The notes under the pieces: generated by a model
Databases searched by the model: none
The model's input: only the letters and a program-made list of their open reading frames with translations
What the model was told of the DNA's origin: nothing
NCBI GenBank assembly: GCA_049315325.1
Contig: JBMOKJ010000002.1
Location: 434,001 to 498,000 of the forward strand
Direction: 5' to 3'
Length of the DNA: 64,000 bases
Origin: CAXXIC01 sp049315325
Lineage (GTDB): Bacteria > Bacteroidota > Bacteroidia > Bacteroidales > UBA7332
Made by a program: the position numbers and the translations under genes
Part shown: in pieces, positions 1 through 8,399 of the stretch
Layout of the letters: every line of letters begins with the position of its first letter
How positions within the stretch are numbered: the first letter of the stretch is position 1

Positions 1-725
1 GTTAGAAAGAAAACTCCGCTATTTACCCGATTCCAAGCTTCGTCGAGCACCACAGGAATGTTGTCGGGCGTGGTGCTTTTGCCATCGCTGCTCACCGATG
101 TTGGGTGTGTGATGTAGTTGTCGTCGCTGATGCCGCCATTCTCCTGATTCGAATGGTTGCTATTCCCTACGAACGTGTGTAGCGCGTAGCGATCAGCAAT
201 GTAGCTTGCAAACAGACGATACGAAACGCTTTTCACACCTTGCGATGCGTACTGACCGCGTGCGTTGATGTTGTCGAAATCGGCTCCAATATTGAGTCGT
301 TTGCCCGAATTGGCAGTAAATTGAGCCTTGAATCGTTCTTCGGCAACTTTCTTCGAACCGCCAAACAGGTAAGTGAGGTTGGTGAGTGGAATGGTTGTAT
401 TGTAGAATTGCGCTTTGCTGGTAGTGAGCAAAAATGGCTCGTAAACTTGTGCAAAAATAAATGGTGCAATATCTTTTTGCTCAAAATAGACCCTAGAATA
501 GGATGGTGAACCTAAATTTCCCAAATATCCACGAGGTGAACGGTAACCTTCTCCTGTGTCGTAGTGCTGAAAATCGAGCGGAATGGTATCCACATTCGTT
601 GGAGTAATTTCACCCAACTTAGGCGAAACGGTCCACGAACGAATGGCAAGCGAGCCTTTTTTTTGTTGTGCAAAAGCAACGAAGCTCAGCACGGAAAGTA
701 GTATGGCTGTCAGTTTTAGTCTCAT
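1..725 (-). CDS. Putative porin (Porin_10-like), 3' part cut by window edge
   Basis: This frame reads open from an ATG at 725 through the left edge, so about 241 N-terminal residues are visible and the C-terminus is missing. It starts with a signal peptide (MRLKLTAILLSVLSFVAFA, cut before QQKKG). The mature part is rich in Tyr, Phe, Asn and Ser, with motifs such as DTIPLDFQHYDTGEGY and YLGNLGSPSYSRVYF that resemble the conserved N-terminus of the Bacteroidetes 'putative porin' family. That family is thought to form outer-membrane beta-barrels. A TAnnTTTG element just upstream (734-741) supports the start. The family call is from recalled motifs, and substrate is unknown. Confidence 0.75.
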   Translation of the reverse strand, partial: MRLKLTAILLSVLSFVAFAQQKKGSLAIRSWTVSPKLGEITPTNVDTIPLDFQHYDTGEGYRSPRGYLGNLGSPSYSRVYFEQKDIAPFIFAQVYEPFLLTTSKAQFYNTTIPLTNLTYLFGGSKKVAEERFKAQFTANSGKRLNIGADFDNINARGQYASQGVKSVSYRLFASYIADRYALHTFVGNSNHSNQENGGISDDNYITHPTSVSSDGKSTTPDNIPVVLDEAWNRVNSGVFFL

Positions 726-733
726 AGATAGCG

Positions 734-766
734 CAAAAGTACAAAAAAAGTGATTCTTTGCCGCAA
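734..766 (-). promoter_or_regulatory. Promoter of the porin gene
   Basis: On the minus strand TACTTTTG (741-734) matches the Bacteroidetes -7 element TAnnTTTG. A TTG lies about 22 nt upstream (766-764) as a -33 element. It sits 9 nt before the porin ATG, so the leader would be short. Confidence 0.5.
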
Positions 767-811
767 CTGAGCTTCGTTTTAGCTTTTTTAGGGGATTAGG
801 AAACTAAATTT

Positions 812-2050
812 TCACTCAAACTCGCCAATGCACTTCCGAATAATAGCGACACACTCCATTAATTGTGCTTCTGTGATGACCAATGGGGGTGCGAAACGGA
901 TGATGTTTTTGTGTGTCGGTTTGGCAAGCAATCCATTGTCGGCAAGGCGGAGGCAGATGTCCCACGCAAGGTCGGCGTGCCCTTCGTTGTTGATGATTAA
1001 TGCATTGAGCAATCCTTTACCACGAACGGAAGTGGCCACTCGAGATTCATTGCAAAGCAGTTGCATTTCGTTACGGAATAGTTTGCCCAGTCGTTGTGCA
1101 TTGTCGGCCAATTTTTCGTCGCGAATCACTTCCAACGCAGAGATGGCTACTGCAGCTGCTATCGGATTTCCACCAAATGTGGATCCGTGTTGTCCGGGAT
1201 GAATCACCTCCATAACGTCGTTGCTCGAGAGCACTGCCGAAACAGGATAAACACCTCCTGACAACGCTTTCCCAAGAATCAAAATGTCGGGATGAACGCC
1301 TTCGTGATCGCATGCCAGCAACTTTCCTGTGCGGGCGATGCCTGTCTGCACTTCGTCGGCAATAAAAAGTACATTGTGCTTTTTGCAGAGGTCGAAGCAC
1401 TGCTTGAGGTAGCCTTCGTCGGGCACATAAGCACCTGCTTCGCCTTGAATTGGTTCTACTAAAAATCCGGCAATATTTGGATTTTCGTTGAGTGTCTGCT
1501 CAAGCGCTTCGACATCGTTGTAGGGAATTATCGTAAAACCGGGTGTGAATGGACCGTAGTTAGTATAGGCATCAGCATCTACCGAGAAGGATACAATAGT
1601 GGTGGTTCGTCCGTGGAAGTTGTTTTTGCAAACCACAATTTGAGCTGAGTTTTCGGGTAAACCTCGTTTTTCGTACGCCCATTTACGGCAGAGTTTGATA
1701 GCAGTCTCCACGGCTTCGGCACCGGTGTTCATCGGGAGCACTTTGTCGTAGCCGAAGTAGTTGGTCACAAAATCTTCGTAAATGCCCAATTGGCTGTTGT
1801 AGAACGCACGTGAAGTGAGCGTGAGTTTTTGAGCCTGCTCTATCATTGTGCCAATGATTTTTGGGTGGCAATGTCCTTGGTTGACTGCCGAGTATGCCGA
1901 GAGGAAGTCGAAGTATTTTTTGCCATCTACATCCCACACATAGACGCCTTCACCTTTGTCGAGAACAACAGGTATTGGGTGATAATTGTGTGCTCCGTAT
2001 TGATTTTCGAGCTCCATAAGCTCATTGGCAGTTCTTTTTTGATTTTTCAT
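812..2050 (-). CDS. rocD: Ornithine--oxo-acid aminotransferase
   Basis: This is a class III PLP aminotransferase of 412 residues, the usual length for RocD. It transfers the delta-amino group of ornithine to 2-oxoglutarate, giving glutamate-semialdehyde/pyrroline-5-carboxylate in the cytosol. Visible motifs are the phosphate-binding MNTGAEAVETA (about 107-117), DEVQTG (232-237) with the PLP-pyridine Asp, and the Schiff-base lysine K261 in LILGKALSGG. The N-terminal LENQYGAHNYHPIPVVL is typical of RocD rather than of acetylornithine transaminases. It is the last gene of a minus-strand group with two amidinohydrolase-fold enzymes (2174-4068), which fits arginine or citrulline breakdown. The 123 nt before it leave room for its own promoter. 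Confidence 0.93.
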   Translation of the reverse strand: MKNQKRTANELMELENQYGAHNYHPIPVVLDKGEGVYVWDVDGKKYFDFLSAYSAVNQGHCHPKIIGTMIEQAQKLTLTSRAFYNSQLGIYEDFVTNYFGYDKVLPMNTGAEAVETAIKLCRKWAYEKRGLPENSAQIVVCKNNFHGRTTTIVSFSVDADAYTNYGPFTPGFTIIPYNDVEALEQTLNENPNIAGFLVEPIQGEAGAYVPDEGYLKQCFDLCKKHNVLFIADEVQTGIARTGKLLACDHEGVHPDILILGKALSGGVYPVSAVLSSNDVMEVIHPGQHGSTFGGNPIAAAVAISALEVIRDEKLADNAQRLGKLFRNEMQLLCNESRVATSVRGKGLLNALIINNEGHADLAWDICLRLADNGLLAKPTHKNIIRFAPPLVITEAQLMECVAIIRKCIGEFE

Positions 2051-2173
2051 CTAGTTGAAAATTATGAGTATAAATATTTCTATTGATCTATTCCTTATGT
2101 GCTAGTTTTTCCGCCTTCAGTGGACTAAAGTAAAAGGACTGAAATAGTGTCGCAATTGCACTTTCTAGACGCA

Positions 2174-3103
2174 TTATCTTTTTGGCAGAAATAGTTCAGC
2201 CATCATGCAACGGACGCTACCGCCACCCAGTTGTTCGATGGTTGGAATGTTAAACGCTATAATTTCGCTGAATGAGTTAAGTCTTTCGACTTGATGTATT
2301 GCGAGCGAATCGTATGCTGTTTTCGACATTACTAAAAGAGGTTTTCCATTCCCGTTTTCTATTTGCAACATGTTCCCAGCAAAATGGTGCATCTGCTCCT
2401 CGGTGATGTCTATTAATTCTTTCCCGCAGTCGACTAACGATTTGGCAACCAATGTTCGCTCTTTGTGATCGTCGATGCAGTCGAGACAAACCACCGCAAA
2501 GCGGTCGCCTAGGCACATCATCACGTTGGTGTGGTAGATTGCTAGACGTTTGCCGTTTACACTTTGATACGAATGGAATGGAATCGCTTTGTATCCAAAA
2601 TCAGCACAAAATTGCTCGAAAAGTTTTTCGTCTGTTCGTTCCGAAATAGCGGCGTAAGCGATTTTGTGTTCTCTGTCGAGAATGATGCTCCCAGTGCCTT
2701 CCAAAAAACGGTTTTCGCGTTCCGATGCGGTGTAATCCATCACAGATTCTACATTAAAACCTTTTTCTTTCAACGTTTCCAGAATGTCGAGGCGTCGCTC
2801 TTGGCGTCGGTTTTCGGCATACATGGGGTAGATGGCCACCCGGCCGTCTTCGTGAAACGAGATCCAGTTGTTCGGAAAAATTGAATCAGGTGTGTGTGGC
2901 ATCGGAGTGTCGGGCACAACGACTACATTTACCCCTTTTTCGGTCAGTTTATCGACCATTTCTCTAAACTCGGCTAAAGCCAACGATTGCGAGTCGGCTG
3001 TCGAAGCCTCTTTGCGTTGAAAATAGTTGTTTACAGCGGTCTGCTCGTTGTATCCGAAGGCGACCGGTTCAATCATCAAAACGGTGTTTGTGCGTGGTTT
3101 CAT
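2174..3103 (-). CDS. ctlX: Arginine deiminase-related hydrolase (CtlX-like)
   Basis: This 309-residue protein has the pentein (arginine deiminase/amidinotransferase) fold. The family hydrolyses guanidino or ureido groups, and CtlX members are described as citrulline-utilisation enzymes. Landmarks are PDSIFPNNW (72-80), FLEGTGSIILDR (133-144) with the Glu-Gly acidic motif, the catalytic-type His in YHTNVM (H191), and the C-terminal nucleophile in GGGSVRCM (C299). All expected catalytic residues are present. It sits 50 nt downstream of a second pentein gene and upstream of rocD, so an ornithine-yielding role fits. The exact substrate (citrulline or arginine) is inference from family and context. 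Confidence 0.8.
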   Translation of the reverse strand: MKPRTNTVLMIEPVAFGYNEQTAVNNYFQRKEASTADSQSLALAEFREMVDKLTEKGVNVVVVPDTPMPHTPDSIFPNNWISFHEDGRVAIYPMYAENRRQERRLDILETLKEKGFNVESVMDYTASERENRFLEGTGSIILDREHKIAYAAISERTDEKLFEQFCADFGYKAIPFHSYQSVNGKRLAIYHTNVMMCLGDRFAVVCLDCIDDHKERTLVAKSLVDCGKELIDITEEQMHHFAGNMLQIENGNGKPLLVMSKTAYDSLAIHQVERLNSFSEIIAFNIPTIEQLGGGSVRCMMAELFLPKR

Positions 3104-3153
3104 AGTGTGTTTATTGTGTGTGTTTCAGTTTTTTACTTCATTCCCTCAACCCC

Positions 3154-4068
3154 TCATTCCCTAATAAGCGGTAGCGTTGAGCAGCGCAACAATCCTCCCA
3201 TTTTCGAGATTTCGTGATATGGAATGCGCTCTACAGTCATTCCCCATTGCTGTTCGAGGTGGTTGTTTAGTCGAGTGAAGTTTTGCTCCGATACCACTAC
3301 ATTTGGGGAAATGGAGAAGATATTCGAGTTCATCAAATACATCTCTTCCTGCGTGATTTCAAAAATATTCTCTTTGCCAAATAGCTCTACAATTAGGCGA
3401 TAATCTTTTTCGAAGAGAAAGCCATCTTTATAGACAATCGCTTTGTTGTGCGAAACGGGCATAAAGGTGCAATCGAGGTGAAGTACGCCCAATCGTGGGT
3501 CCGTGTCGTGCTTTTTTAGTTCCAACGGAATGAAGTTTTTCTCTGGGAAAAGCTCTTTGAGAAAGTTGAATGCGTAGAGATTGGTACGAGCGGTTTTATA
3601 AGATGGGTAGTCGTCACCACTATATAAGCCAACGAAAACAGTGTCGTTGAAGAGCACCACATCGCCACCTTCAACGTGTGCTTCCTCGGGTAAATTGTAT
3701 ATTTTGTTGTACGCTATTTGATCGTAAATCACCTCGTAGGCCTCTTTTTCGTCTTCGCGGTCGGGGATGATGTTCGAGTTGATAATTTTATCGTCAATCA
3801 CAAAGCCTACATCGCGTGCAAACACTTGATTGCAATGCTCCAAAGTCCACGGACGAAAGACCTGAACGCCATATTTCAGCAATACGTTTTCGAAAGCCGA
3901 CATCTCTTTGTAGATGGCCTCTTCGGTAGGGTATGCGCCTTTGGTGACTGTCTCAAACGACTTCGCATCGTAGGTTTTATCGATGGTTGGGACAGAACCT
4001 ATTGACCCAGGTTGCCCTAAAACAACAGCTTTTAATGTGGAAGTTTCGTTTGATATGTTGAGCTTCAT
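3154..4068 (-). CDS. Arginine deiminase/dimethylargininase-family amidinohydrolase
   Basis: This is a pentein-fold hydrolase of 304 residues, counting from the ATG at 4068. An in-frame TTG at 4098 is less likely because it would add residues encoded by a G-tract repeat. Motifs are VFARDVGF (82-89), EGGD (133-136), GVLHLDC with catalytic-type H197, and the nucleophile Cys in MGGLLRCSTLP (C296). It is probably the first gene of the operon 4068-812 ending in rocD. Possible activities are arginine deiminase, dimethylarginine hydrolase or amidinotransferase. Operon context favours release of citrulline or ornithine from arginine-like substrates. It resembles its downstream neighbour in fold but differs strongly in sequence. 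Confidence 0.75.
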   Translation of the reverse strand: MKLNISNETSTLKAVVLGQPGSIGSVPTIDKTYDAKSFETVTKGAYPTEEAIYKEMSAFENVLLKYGVQVFRPWTLEHCNQVFARDVGFVIDDKIINSNIIPDREDEKEAYEVIYDQIAYNKIYNLPEEAHVEGGDVVLFNDTVFVGLYSGDDYPSYKTARTNLYAFNFLKELFPEKNFIPLELKKHDTDPRLGVLHLDCTFMPVSHNKAIVYKDGFLFEKDYRLIVELFGKENIFEITQEEMYLMNSNIFSISPNVVVSEQNFTRLNNHLEQQWGMTVERIPYHEISKMGGLLRCSTLPLIRE

Positions 4069-4427
4069 GCTATTTATTATTAGCCCCCCAACCCCCAAAG
4101 GGGGAGTAAAGAGGTTCGAATATGTTTAATCATTCACTTGTCAGACAACTTCTAAAGAAAAATCGTGTTTAATTTGCCTTTTATGCCTCTTCTGTGTGTG
4201 TTTAACTTTGTACAAATATAGTCAGCAATTGCAAAAGGCTGTTGGGCTAATTGTTTTTCTCTTCGTGCAAAGTTGTTTTGTGATTAAAGTAGGAAATTTA
4301 GACCGATACAGTTTCGATTTGGTGGCAAAGCTACTGAGTTATGAACAATTTGATGTTGATAATTAGCATCGGGAAAATAGGAAAATATCTGCTACATTTG
4401 CAAAAGTAAAAAAAGCGCCGAAAAGAT
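4069..4427. other. Divergent intergenic region between the arginine operon and dnaB
   Basis: This spacer of about 360 bp separates divergent transcription units. Near 4082-4106 a C-tract and G-tract (CCCCCAAAGGGGG) can form a short hairpin and resemble a common Bacteroidetes intergenic motif. CAAATATA at 4213-4220 gives TATATTTG on the minus strand and could be the -7 element for the arginine operon, though no clear -33 partner is seen. I see no convincing gene or RNA. Confidence 0.4.
4393..4400 (+). promoter_or_regulatory. -7 element upstream of dnaB
   Basis: TACATTTG matches TAnnTTTG and lies 27 nt before the dnaB ATG. No clear TTTG occurs at the usual distance upstream, so this is tentative. 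Confidence 0.4.
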
Positions 4428-5975
4428 ATGATGGAGCCAAAACGAAATACGACAACAAAGCGAAACTCAAATTCGCAGGTTTTACCCGGTATGGGACGAT
4501 TGCAACCCCAAGCACCCGAACTCGAAGAGGTAGTGCTCGGCGCATTGATGCTCGAAAAAGATGCCTATTCGCAAGTGAGCGACATCTTGAAGCCGGAGTG
4601 TTTCTACGATCCTGTTCACCGAACCATCTACACTGCGGTGGTCGATTTGGCAATGAATCAGAAGCCGGTAGATATGCTCACCGTTACCGAACAGCTTCGC
4701 AAAAAAGGCGAACTCGAAGAGGTGGGCGGTGCTTTCTACATCAGTCAACTTACCACCAAGGTGCTCTCGGCAGCACACATCGACTACCACGCCCGCATTA
4801 TTGCTCAGAAATACCTCGCTCGCGAGTTGATAACTTTCTCTTCGGATGTGCAATCGAAAGCCTACGAAGATGCTATGGATGTGGACGACTTGATGCAAGA
4901 GGCGGAGGGGAAACTGTTTGAAATCTCGCAGCGTAACCTCAAAAAAGATGTTGTACAGGTAAAGACCCTCATCGACGAGGCGCTTCAAAATATACAAACT
5001 GCAGCCAATCAAAAAGACGGTTTGAGTGGTTTGCCTTCTGGATTCAACGGATTAGACCACATGACGTCGGGTTGGCAAAAATCGGATTTGGTGGTTATTG
5101 CGGCTCGTCCGGCGATGGGTAAAACGGCTTTTGTGCTGTCGATGGCAAAGAATATGGGTGTCGATCGTGGAGAAGCTGTGGCTGTATTCTCGCTTGAGAT
5201 GTCGAACGTGCAGTTGGTGAATCGTCTGATTTCGAACGTATGTGAACTTGAAGCTTCCAAAATCAAAAACGGACAGTTGAACGACTTGGAGTGGGAGCGA
5301 CTTTTCTATAAGATAAAGGCGCTAAACGATGCTCCGATTTTTGTGGACGATACACCTAGTCTATCGGTGTTTGAATTGCGTACTAAAGCCCGTCGATTAG
5401 TTCGCGTGCACAATGTGAAGTGTATCATCATCGACTACCTTCAGTTGATGAACGCCAGTGGAATGACCTATGGTAGCCGCGAGCAGGAGGTGAGTATTAT
5501 CTCACGTTCGCTCAAAGGATTAGCTAAGGAGTTGAACATCCCGATTATCGCCTTGTCGCAGTTGAATCGTGGGGTAGAAAATCGAACTGGCGTTGGAGCC
5601 GATGGCAAACGTCCGCAGTTGAGTGACCTTCGTGAGTCGGGTGCGATTGAGCAAGATGCCGATATGGTGTGCTTCATTCACCGTCCGGAGTATTACAAAA
5701 TCTATATAGATGACGAAGGAAACGACCTCCACGGTATGGCTGAAATAATCATTGCCAAGCACCGTAACGGACCTGTAGGTGATGTGCGTCTCCGCTTCAA
5801 AGGGGAGTTTGCGAAGTTTATGAACCCAGAAGACGACCGCATTCCGATGCCTCCCGAGTTTGGCGGACCTACCCTGAGTTCGAAAATGAACACTCAACCG
5901 ATGGATTCCGTAGTGCCTCCACCAACTGCGGAGCACGATTTTCTGAATCACAAAGATGATGTGGTGCCGTTTTAG
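4428..5975 (+). CDS. dnaB: Replicative DNA helicase DnaB
   Basis: This 515-residue hexameric replicative helicase is loaded at the origin and unwinds DNA ahead of the polymerase. The N-terminal domain (about 28-130, starting PQAPELEEVVLGALML) binds primase. The RecA-like core carries Walker A ARPAMGKT (226-233), SLEM (255-258) and Walker B IIIDYLQL (333-340), followed by SQLNRGVENR with the conserved arginine-rich segment. The C-terminal tail (PPEFGGPTLSSKM onward) is low-complexity, as in many Bacteroidetes DnaB proteins. Two ATGs are adjacent (4428 and 4431), and either could start. No intein is present in the Walker A or later motifs. Confidence 0.97.
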   Translation: MMEPKRNTTTKRNSNSQVLPGMGRLQPQAPELEEVVLGALMLEKDAYSQVSDILKPECFYDPVHRTIYTAVVDLAMNQKPVDMLTVTEQLRKKGELEEVGGAFYISQLTTKVLSAAHIDYHARIIAQKYLARELITFSSDVQSKAYEDAMDVDDLMQEAEGKLFEISQRNLKKDVVQVKTLIDEALQNIQTAANQKDGLSGLPSGFNGLDHMTSGWQKSDLVVIAARPAMGKTAFVLSMAKNMGVDRGEAVAVFSLEMSNVQLVNRLISNVCELEASKIKNGQLNDLEWERLFYKIKALNDAPIFVDDTPSLSVFELRTKARRLVRVHNVKCIIIDYLQLMNASGMTYGSREQEVSIISRSLKGLAKELNIPIIALSQLNRGVENRTGVGADGKRPQLSDLRESGAIEQDADMVCFIHRPEYYKIYIDDEGNDLHGMAEIIIAKHRNGPVGDVRLRFKGEFAKFMNPEDDRIPMPPEFGGPTLSSKMNTQPMDSVVPPPTAEHDFLNHKDDVVPF

Positions 5976-6009
5976 ATTTTAGTATAATTGATTTAAAAAC
6001 AAAGACAAA

Positions 6010-6228
6010 ATGAAAAATTTCATAGAATTATCGAATTCTGGCAAAAAGTTTTTAGTAAATATTGATCAAATAGCTATAGTTAGGAAAAAAGAAACATATA
6101 ATGATTTTGATGAATCTATTCAAATTGAAATATGTTTGAAAACAAGCAGTTATGAGACTTCTAAGAATCTCATCGCTGATCAGAATTATGAAACAATAAA
6201 AAACTTAATTATCGAAGCTCAAAAATGA
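6010..6228 (+). CDS. Small hypothetical protein (72 aa)
   Basis: This short AT-rich gene lies 34 nt after dnaB. The product begins MKNFIELSNSGKKFLVNID and then has alternating charged and aliphatic stretches. The N-terminus superficially resembles FlbD-like small beta proteins (FIEL-N-GKKFLVN), but I cannot assign it. It has no signal peptide or membrane segment, so it would be cytosolic. Base composition is lower in GC than dnaB and the following transporter, suggesting a recently acquired or fast-evolving gene. Confidence 0.5.
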   Translation: MKNFIELSNSGKKFLVNIDQIAIVRKKETYNDFDESIQIEICLKTSSYETSKNLIADQNYETIKNLIIEAQK

Positions 6229-6264
6229 ATATTTAATTATTTGTTCTTTTATTCCTAACTCCCA

Positions 6265-7161
6265 ATGTTCCAATCCCATATAGGCGAATTTGCCGCACTC
6301 ATCACTGCATTTTGTTGGACTATCTCAGCCCTTTCGTTTGAGTCGGCAGGACATCGAGTGGGGTCTGTGCCAGTCAACATCATCCGATTGTGGATGGCGA
6401 TGCTCTTTCTCTCGCTCTTTTCGTACCTCTCACGAGGCATGTGGCTACCCACCGATGCCACGCCCAAAGCATGGCTCTGGCTCTCACTGTCGGGGTTGAT
6501 TGGGTTTGTCATGGGCGACTTGTTTCTGTTCAAATCCTACACCATTGTAGGGTCGCGCATTTCGATGCTGATGATGACCCTCGTGCCACCGATGACTGCC
6601 CTTATCGATTGGGTGATGTTGGGCGAAACACTTTCGCTTTTTAGCATTCTGGGCATGGCGCTGACTGTTGGCGGCATTGCGTTGGTGATACTCAACAAGC
6701 AAGAGGGCGAAAAACGATTCTCCGTATCGCACTCCATTCGCGGACTCTTCTATGCCTTTATGGGAGCGGTCGGTCAGTCGTTTGGTCTTATACTTAGCAA
6801 GGTGGGAATGGGTAACTACAATGCAGTAGCTGCCACACAGATACGCATCTTGACCGGCATTGTCGGTTTTGTGATTCTGATTACCATCCTTCGCAAATGG
6901 TCGGGCGTATTCGCCGGTATGCGCGATATTTCGGCAATGAAACGCATCACCATCGGTTCGCTCTTTGGTCCATTTCTTGGCGTTGCACTCTCGCTCTATG
7001 CCCTGCAACACACCGGAGCCGGCATTGCCTCTACCATTATGTCCATCACCCCGATTTTGATTATCCCTCCTTCGCTTATCTTGTTGAAGCAACGCATCAC
7101 CACCAAAGAGGTGGTTGGCGCAATTATCAGCGTGATAGGTGTTGCCTTGTTTTTTGTGTAA
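6265..7161 (+). CDS. EamA/DMT-superfamily transporter
   Basis: This 298-residue inner-membrane protein has about ten hydrophobic segments arranged as two EamA repeats (roughly 5-140 and 155-298). The first repeat includes SHIGEFAALITAFCWTISALS and ends in LGMALTVGGIALVIL. The second repeat ends VVGAIISVIGVALFFV, the standard last-helix signature of the drug/metabolite transporter superfamily. Such proteins export amino acids or other small metabolites, and the substrate cannot be told here. The gene is GC-richer than the flanking small genes. Its stop is followed within 30 nt by the promoter of the DUF6261 unit. Confidence 0.85.
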   Translation: MFQSHIGEFAALITAFCWTISALSFESAGHRVGSVPVNIIRLWMAMLFLSLFSYLSRGMWLPTDATPKAWLWLSLSGLIGFVMGDLFLFKSYTIVGSRISMLMMTLVPPMTALIDWVMLGETLSLFSILGMALTVGGIALVILNKQEGEKRFSVSHSIRGLFYAFMGAVGQSFGLILSKVGMGNYNAVAATQIRILTGIVGFVILITILRKWSGVFAGMRDISAMKRITIGSLFGPFLGVALSLYALQHTGAGIASTIMSITPILIIPPSLILLKQRITTKEVVGAIISVIGVALFFV

Positions 7162-7188
7162 AAAAAAGCTCCAAAATAGCATAAATCG

Positions 7189-7220
7189 TTTGTTTGTCTA
7201 AGAAAATCTTTTTAGATTTG
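7189..7220 (+). promoter_or_regulatory. Promoter for the hairpin array and DUF6261 gene
   Basis: TTTG at 7189-7192, a 20-nt spacer and TAGATTTG at 7213-7220 match the Bacteroidetes consensus TTTG-N19/20-TAnnTTTG. Transcription would start near 7227 and run through the repeat array into the gene at 7646, giving a leader of about 420 nt. Confidence 0.65.
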
Positions 7221-7312
7221 CAACTGCTTACAGATATGGTGAGGTATTCATTGCCTGCCAATCTTCCTCTCAATTTAAACTTACATCAGTTATCTTTTTT
7301 CTCCGAAAATCA

Positions 7313-7550
7313 GCCAACGGCGGTTGGCAAACCTTCGGAGAGTTCCGAAACCCTGCCAACGGGTTTGGGAGGCGTTCGGGAGTTCCCGAAACCCTGCCAA
7401 CGATCGTAGGCACACTTTCGGAAGTTCCCGACACCTTCCCACGGAGCGTAGGCATGCTTTCGGAGGTTCCCGACACCTTGCCAACGGCGGTTGGCTCATT
7501 TTCGGGAAATCCCGACCACCTGAATTTTGCTGTTGGCTCTTCGGAAGCCT
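7313..7550 (+). repeat. Tandem array of five 42-bp double-hairpin units plus a decayed sixth
   Basis: Units run 7313-7354, 7355-7395 (41 nt), 7396-7437, 7438-7479 and 7480-7521, followed by a degenerate copy to about 7550. Each unit has two dyads. The first is GCCAAC-GGCG-GTTGGC (perfect in units 1 and 5, altered in 2-4). The second is of the type TTCGGGA-GT-TCCCGAA (perfect stem in units 1, 2 and 5, one mismatch in others). The array is clearly GC-richer than the AT-rich flanks and has no stop codons in several frames on either strand. There are no unique spacers, so it is not CRISPR. It lies in the predicted transcribed leader of the DUF6261 gene. Confidence 0.9.
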
Positions 7551-7645
7551 TTGTCAATAGCCGATACAGGATTTTAAGGGACACTGATGCTGGAAAATTT
7601 TATCCCCTCACGGGGCTATTTAATAACCTAAATAAGTAAATTGAA

Positions 7646-8380
7646 ATGAAGATTAAAAAGTTAGATTACGAAAAACTTCGTAACGAAGAGCATTTTCAGT
7701 TTCATACCGATTTGGTGAAACTGATTGAGAATGAAACCCCAGCCAAGCTGAAAGTGGTGAAGCAATTTGCAGAGTATCGCTCGTTGTACGACGATGAAAA
7801 CACCGCCCTCAATGTGATTCTGAGAAGCGAACACACGAAGGAGATGGCCGAACGTGACTTTGTGCGCGACAGTCGCCTGCGCGGTTTTCGTCTGGCAGTC
7901 ACCAGTTTCACCACCCATTTTCAAGAGAGCAAACGCAAAGCAGCGGATCGCATCCTGATTGTGCTCGACAAATACAACGGCATCGAACTCAAGCCTTATG
8001 ACCAAGAGACGGCTTCGGTCAATCAACTGCTGGCTGAGCTAACAGGCACATTGGCAGCCGACATCGCTTTCCTCGGATTGAGCGATTGGCCGATAGAAAT
8101 CAAAACCACCAACGATGCCTTCGCCGACCTGATGACAAGCCGCTTCACCGAAGGGGCAAGCAAGACCGACCTGCAAATGAAAGTGGTGCGCACCGCCATC
8201 GACCGCGCCTGCCGCACGATGCTCGACCGCATCGATGCCGTGATTCTGATCGAAGAAGATACCGACTTCTCTTCCTTCGTCAACGAACTGAATGCCCGCA
8301 TAGATCGCGCTTCGCTGGTGTTGGCTCAACGTCAAGGTCGAAGTTCGAAAAAGGATAATAAGGATGCGCCGACAGCGTAG
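7646..8380 (+). CDS. DUF6261 family protein
   Basis: This is a 244-residue, soluble, mostly helical protein beginning MKIKKLDYEKLRNEEHFQFH, the N-terminus I associate with Bacteroidetes family DUF6261. It has no signal peptide or membrane segment. It is rich in charged residues, with amphipathic segments (ESKRKAADRILIVLDKYNGIEL, about 94-114) and a basic tail RQGRSSKKDNKDAPTA. No catalytic motif is recognisable and the function is unknown. It follows, on the same strand and probably on the same transcript, the 42-bp hairpin array. That placement suggests the protein and array form one functional unit, for example as an RNA- or DNA-structure-binding partner. This last step is inference. Confidence 0.7.
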   Translation: MKIKKLDYEKLRNEEHFQFHTDLVKLIENETPAKLKVVKQFAEYRSLYDDENTALNVILRSEHTKEMAERDFVRDSRLRGFRLAVTSFTTHFQESKRKAADRILIVLDKYNGIELKPYDQETASVNQLLAELTGTLAADIAFLGLSDWPIEIKTTNDAFADLMTSRFTEGASKTDLQMKVVRTAIDRACRTMLDRIDAVILIEEDTDFSSFVNELNARIDRASLVLAQRQGRSSKKDNKDAPTA

Positions 8381-8399
8381 GTTGAAGATAAGTTTTGTC

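Noticed and set aside
6484..7182. Long antisense frame (232 codons) opposite the EamA gene
   Set aside because: Amino-acid composition is unnatural (rich in His, Asn, Arg), and it is fully antisense to a clear transporter gene.
7313..7550. Tandem array considered as a CRISPR array
   Set aside because: Units are contiguous and similar over their whole 42-bp length. There are no unique spacers, no leader of the usual type and no cas genes.
7270..7584. Minus-strand frame of 104 codons with 14-residue repeats
   Set aside because: It is a by-product of stop-free palindromic repeats, has no promoter or ribosome-binding support on that strand, and opposes the well-placed plus-strand promoter. Kept only as a finding about the array.
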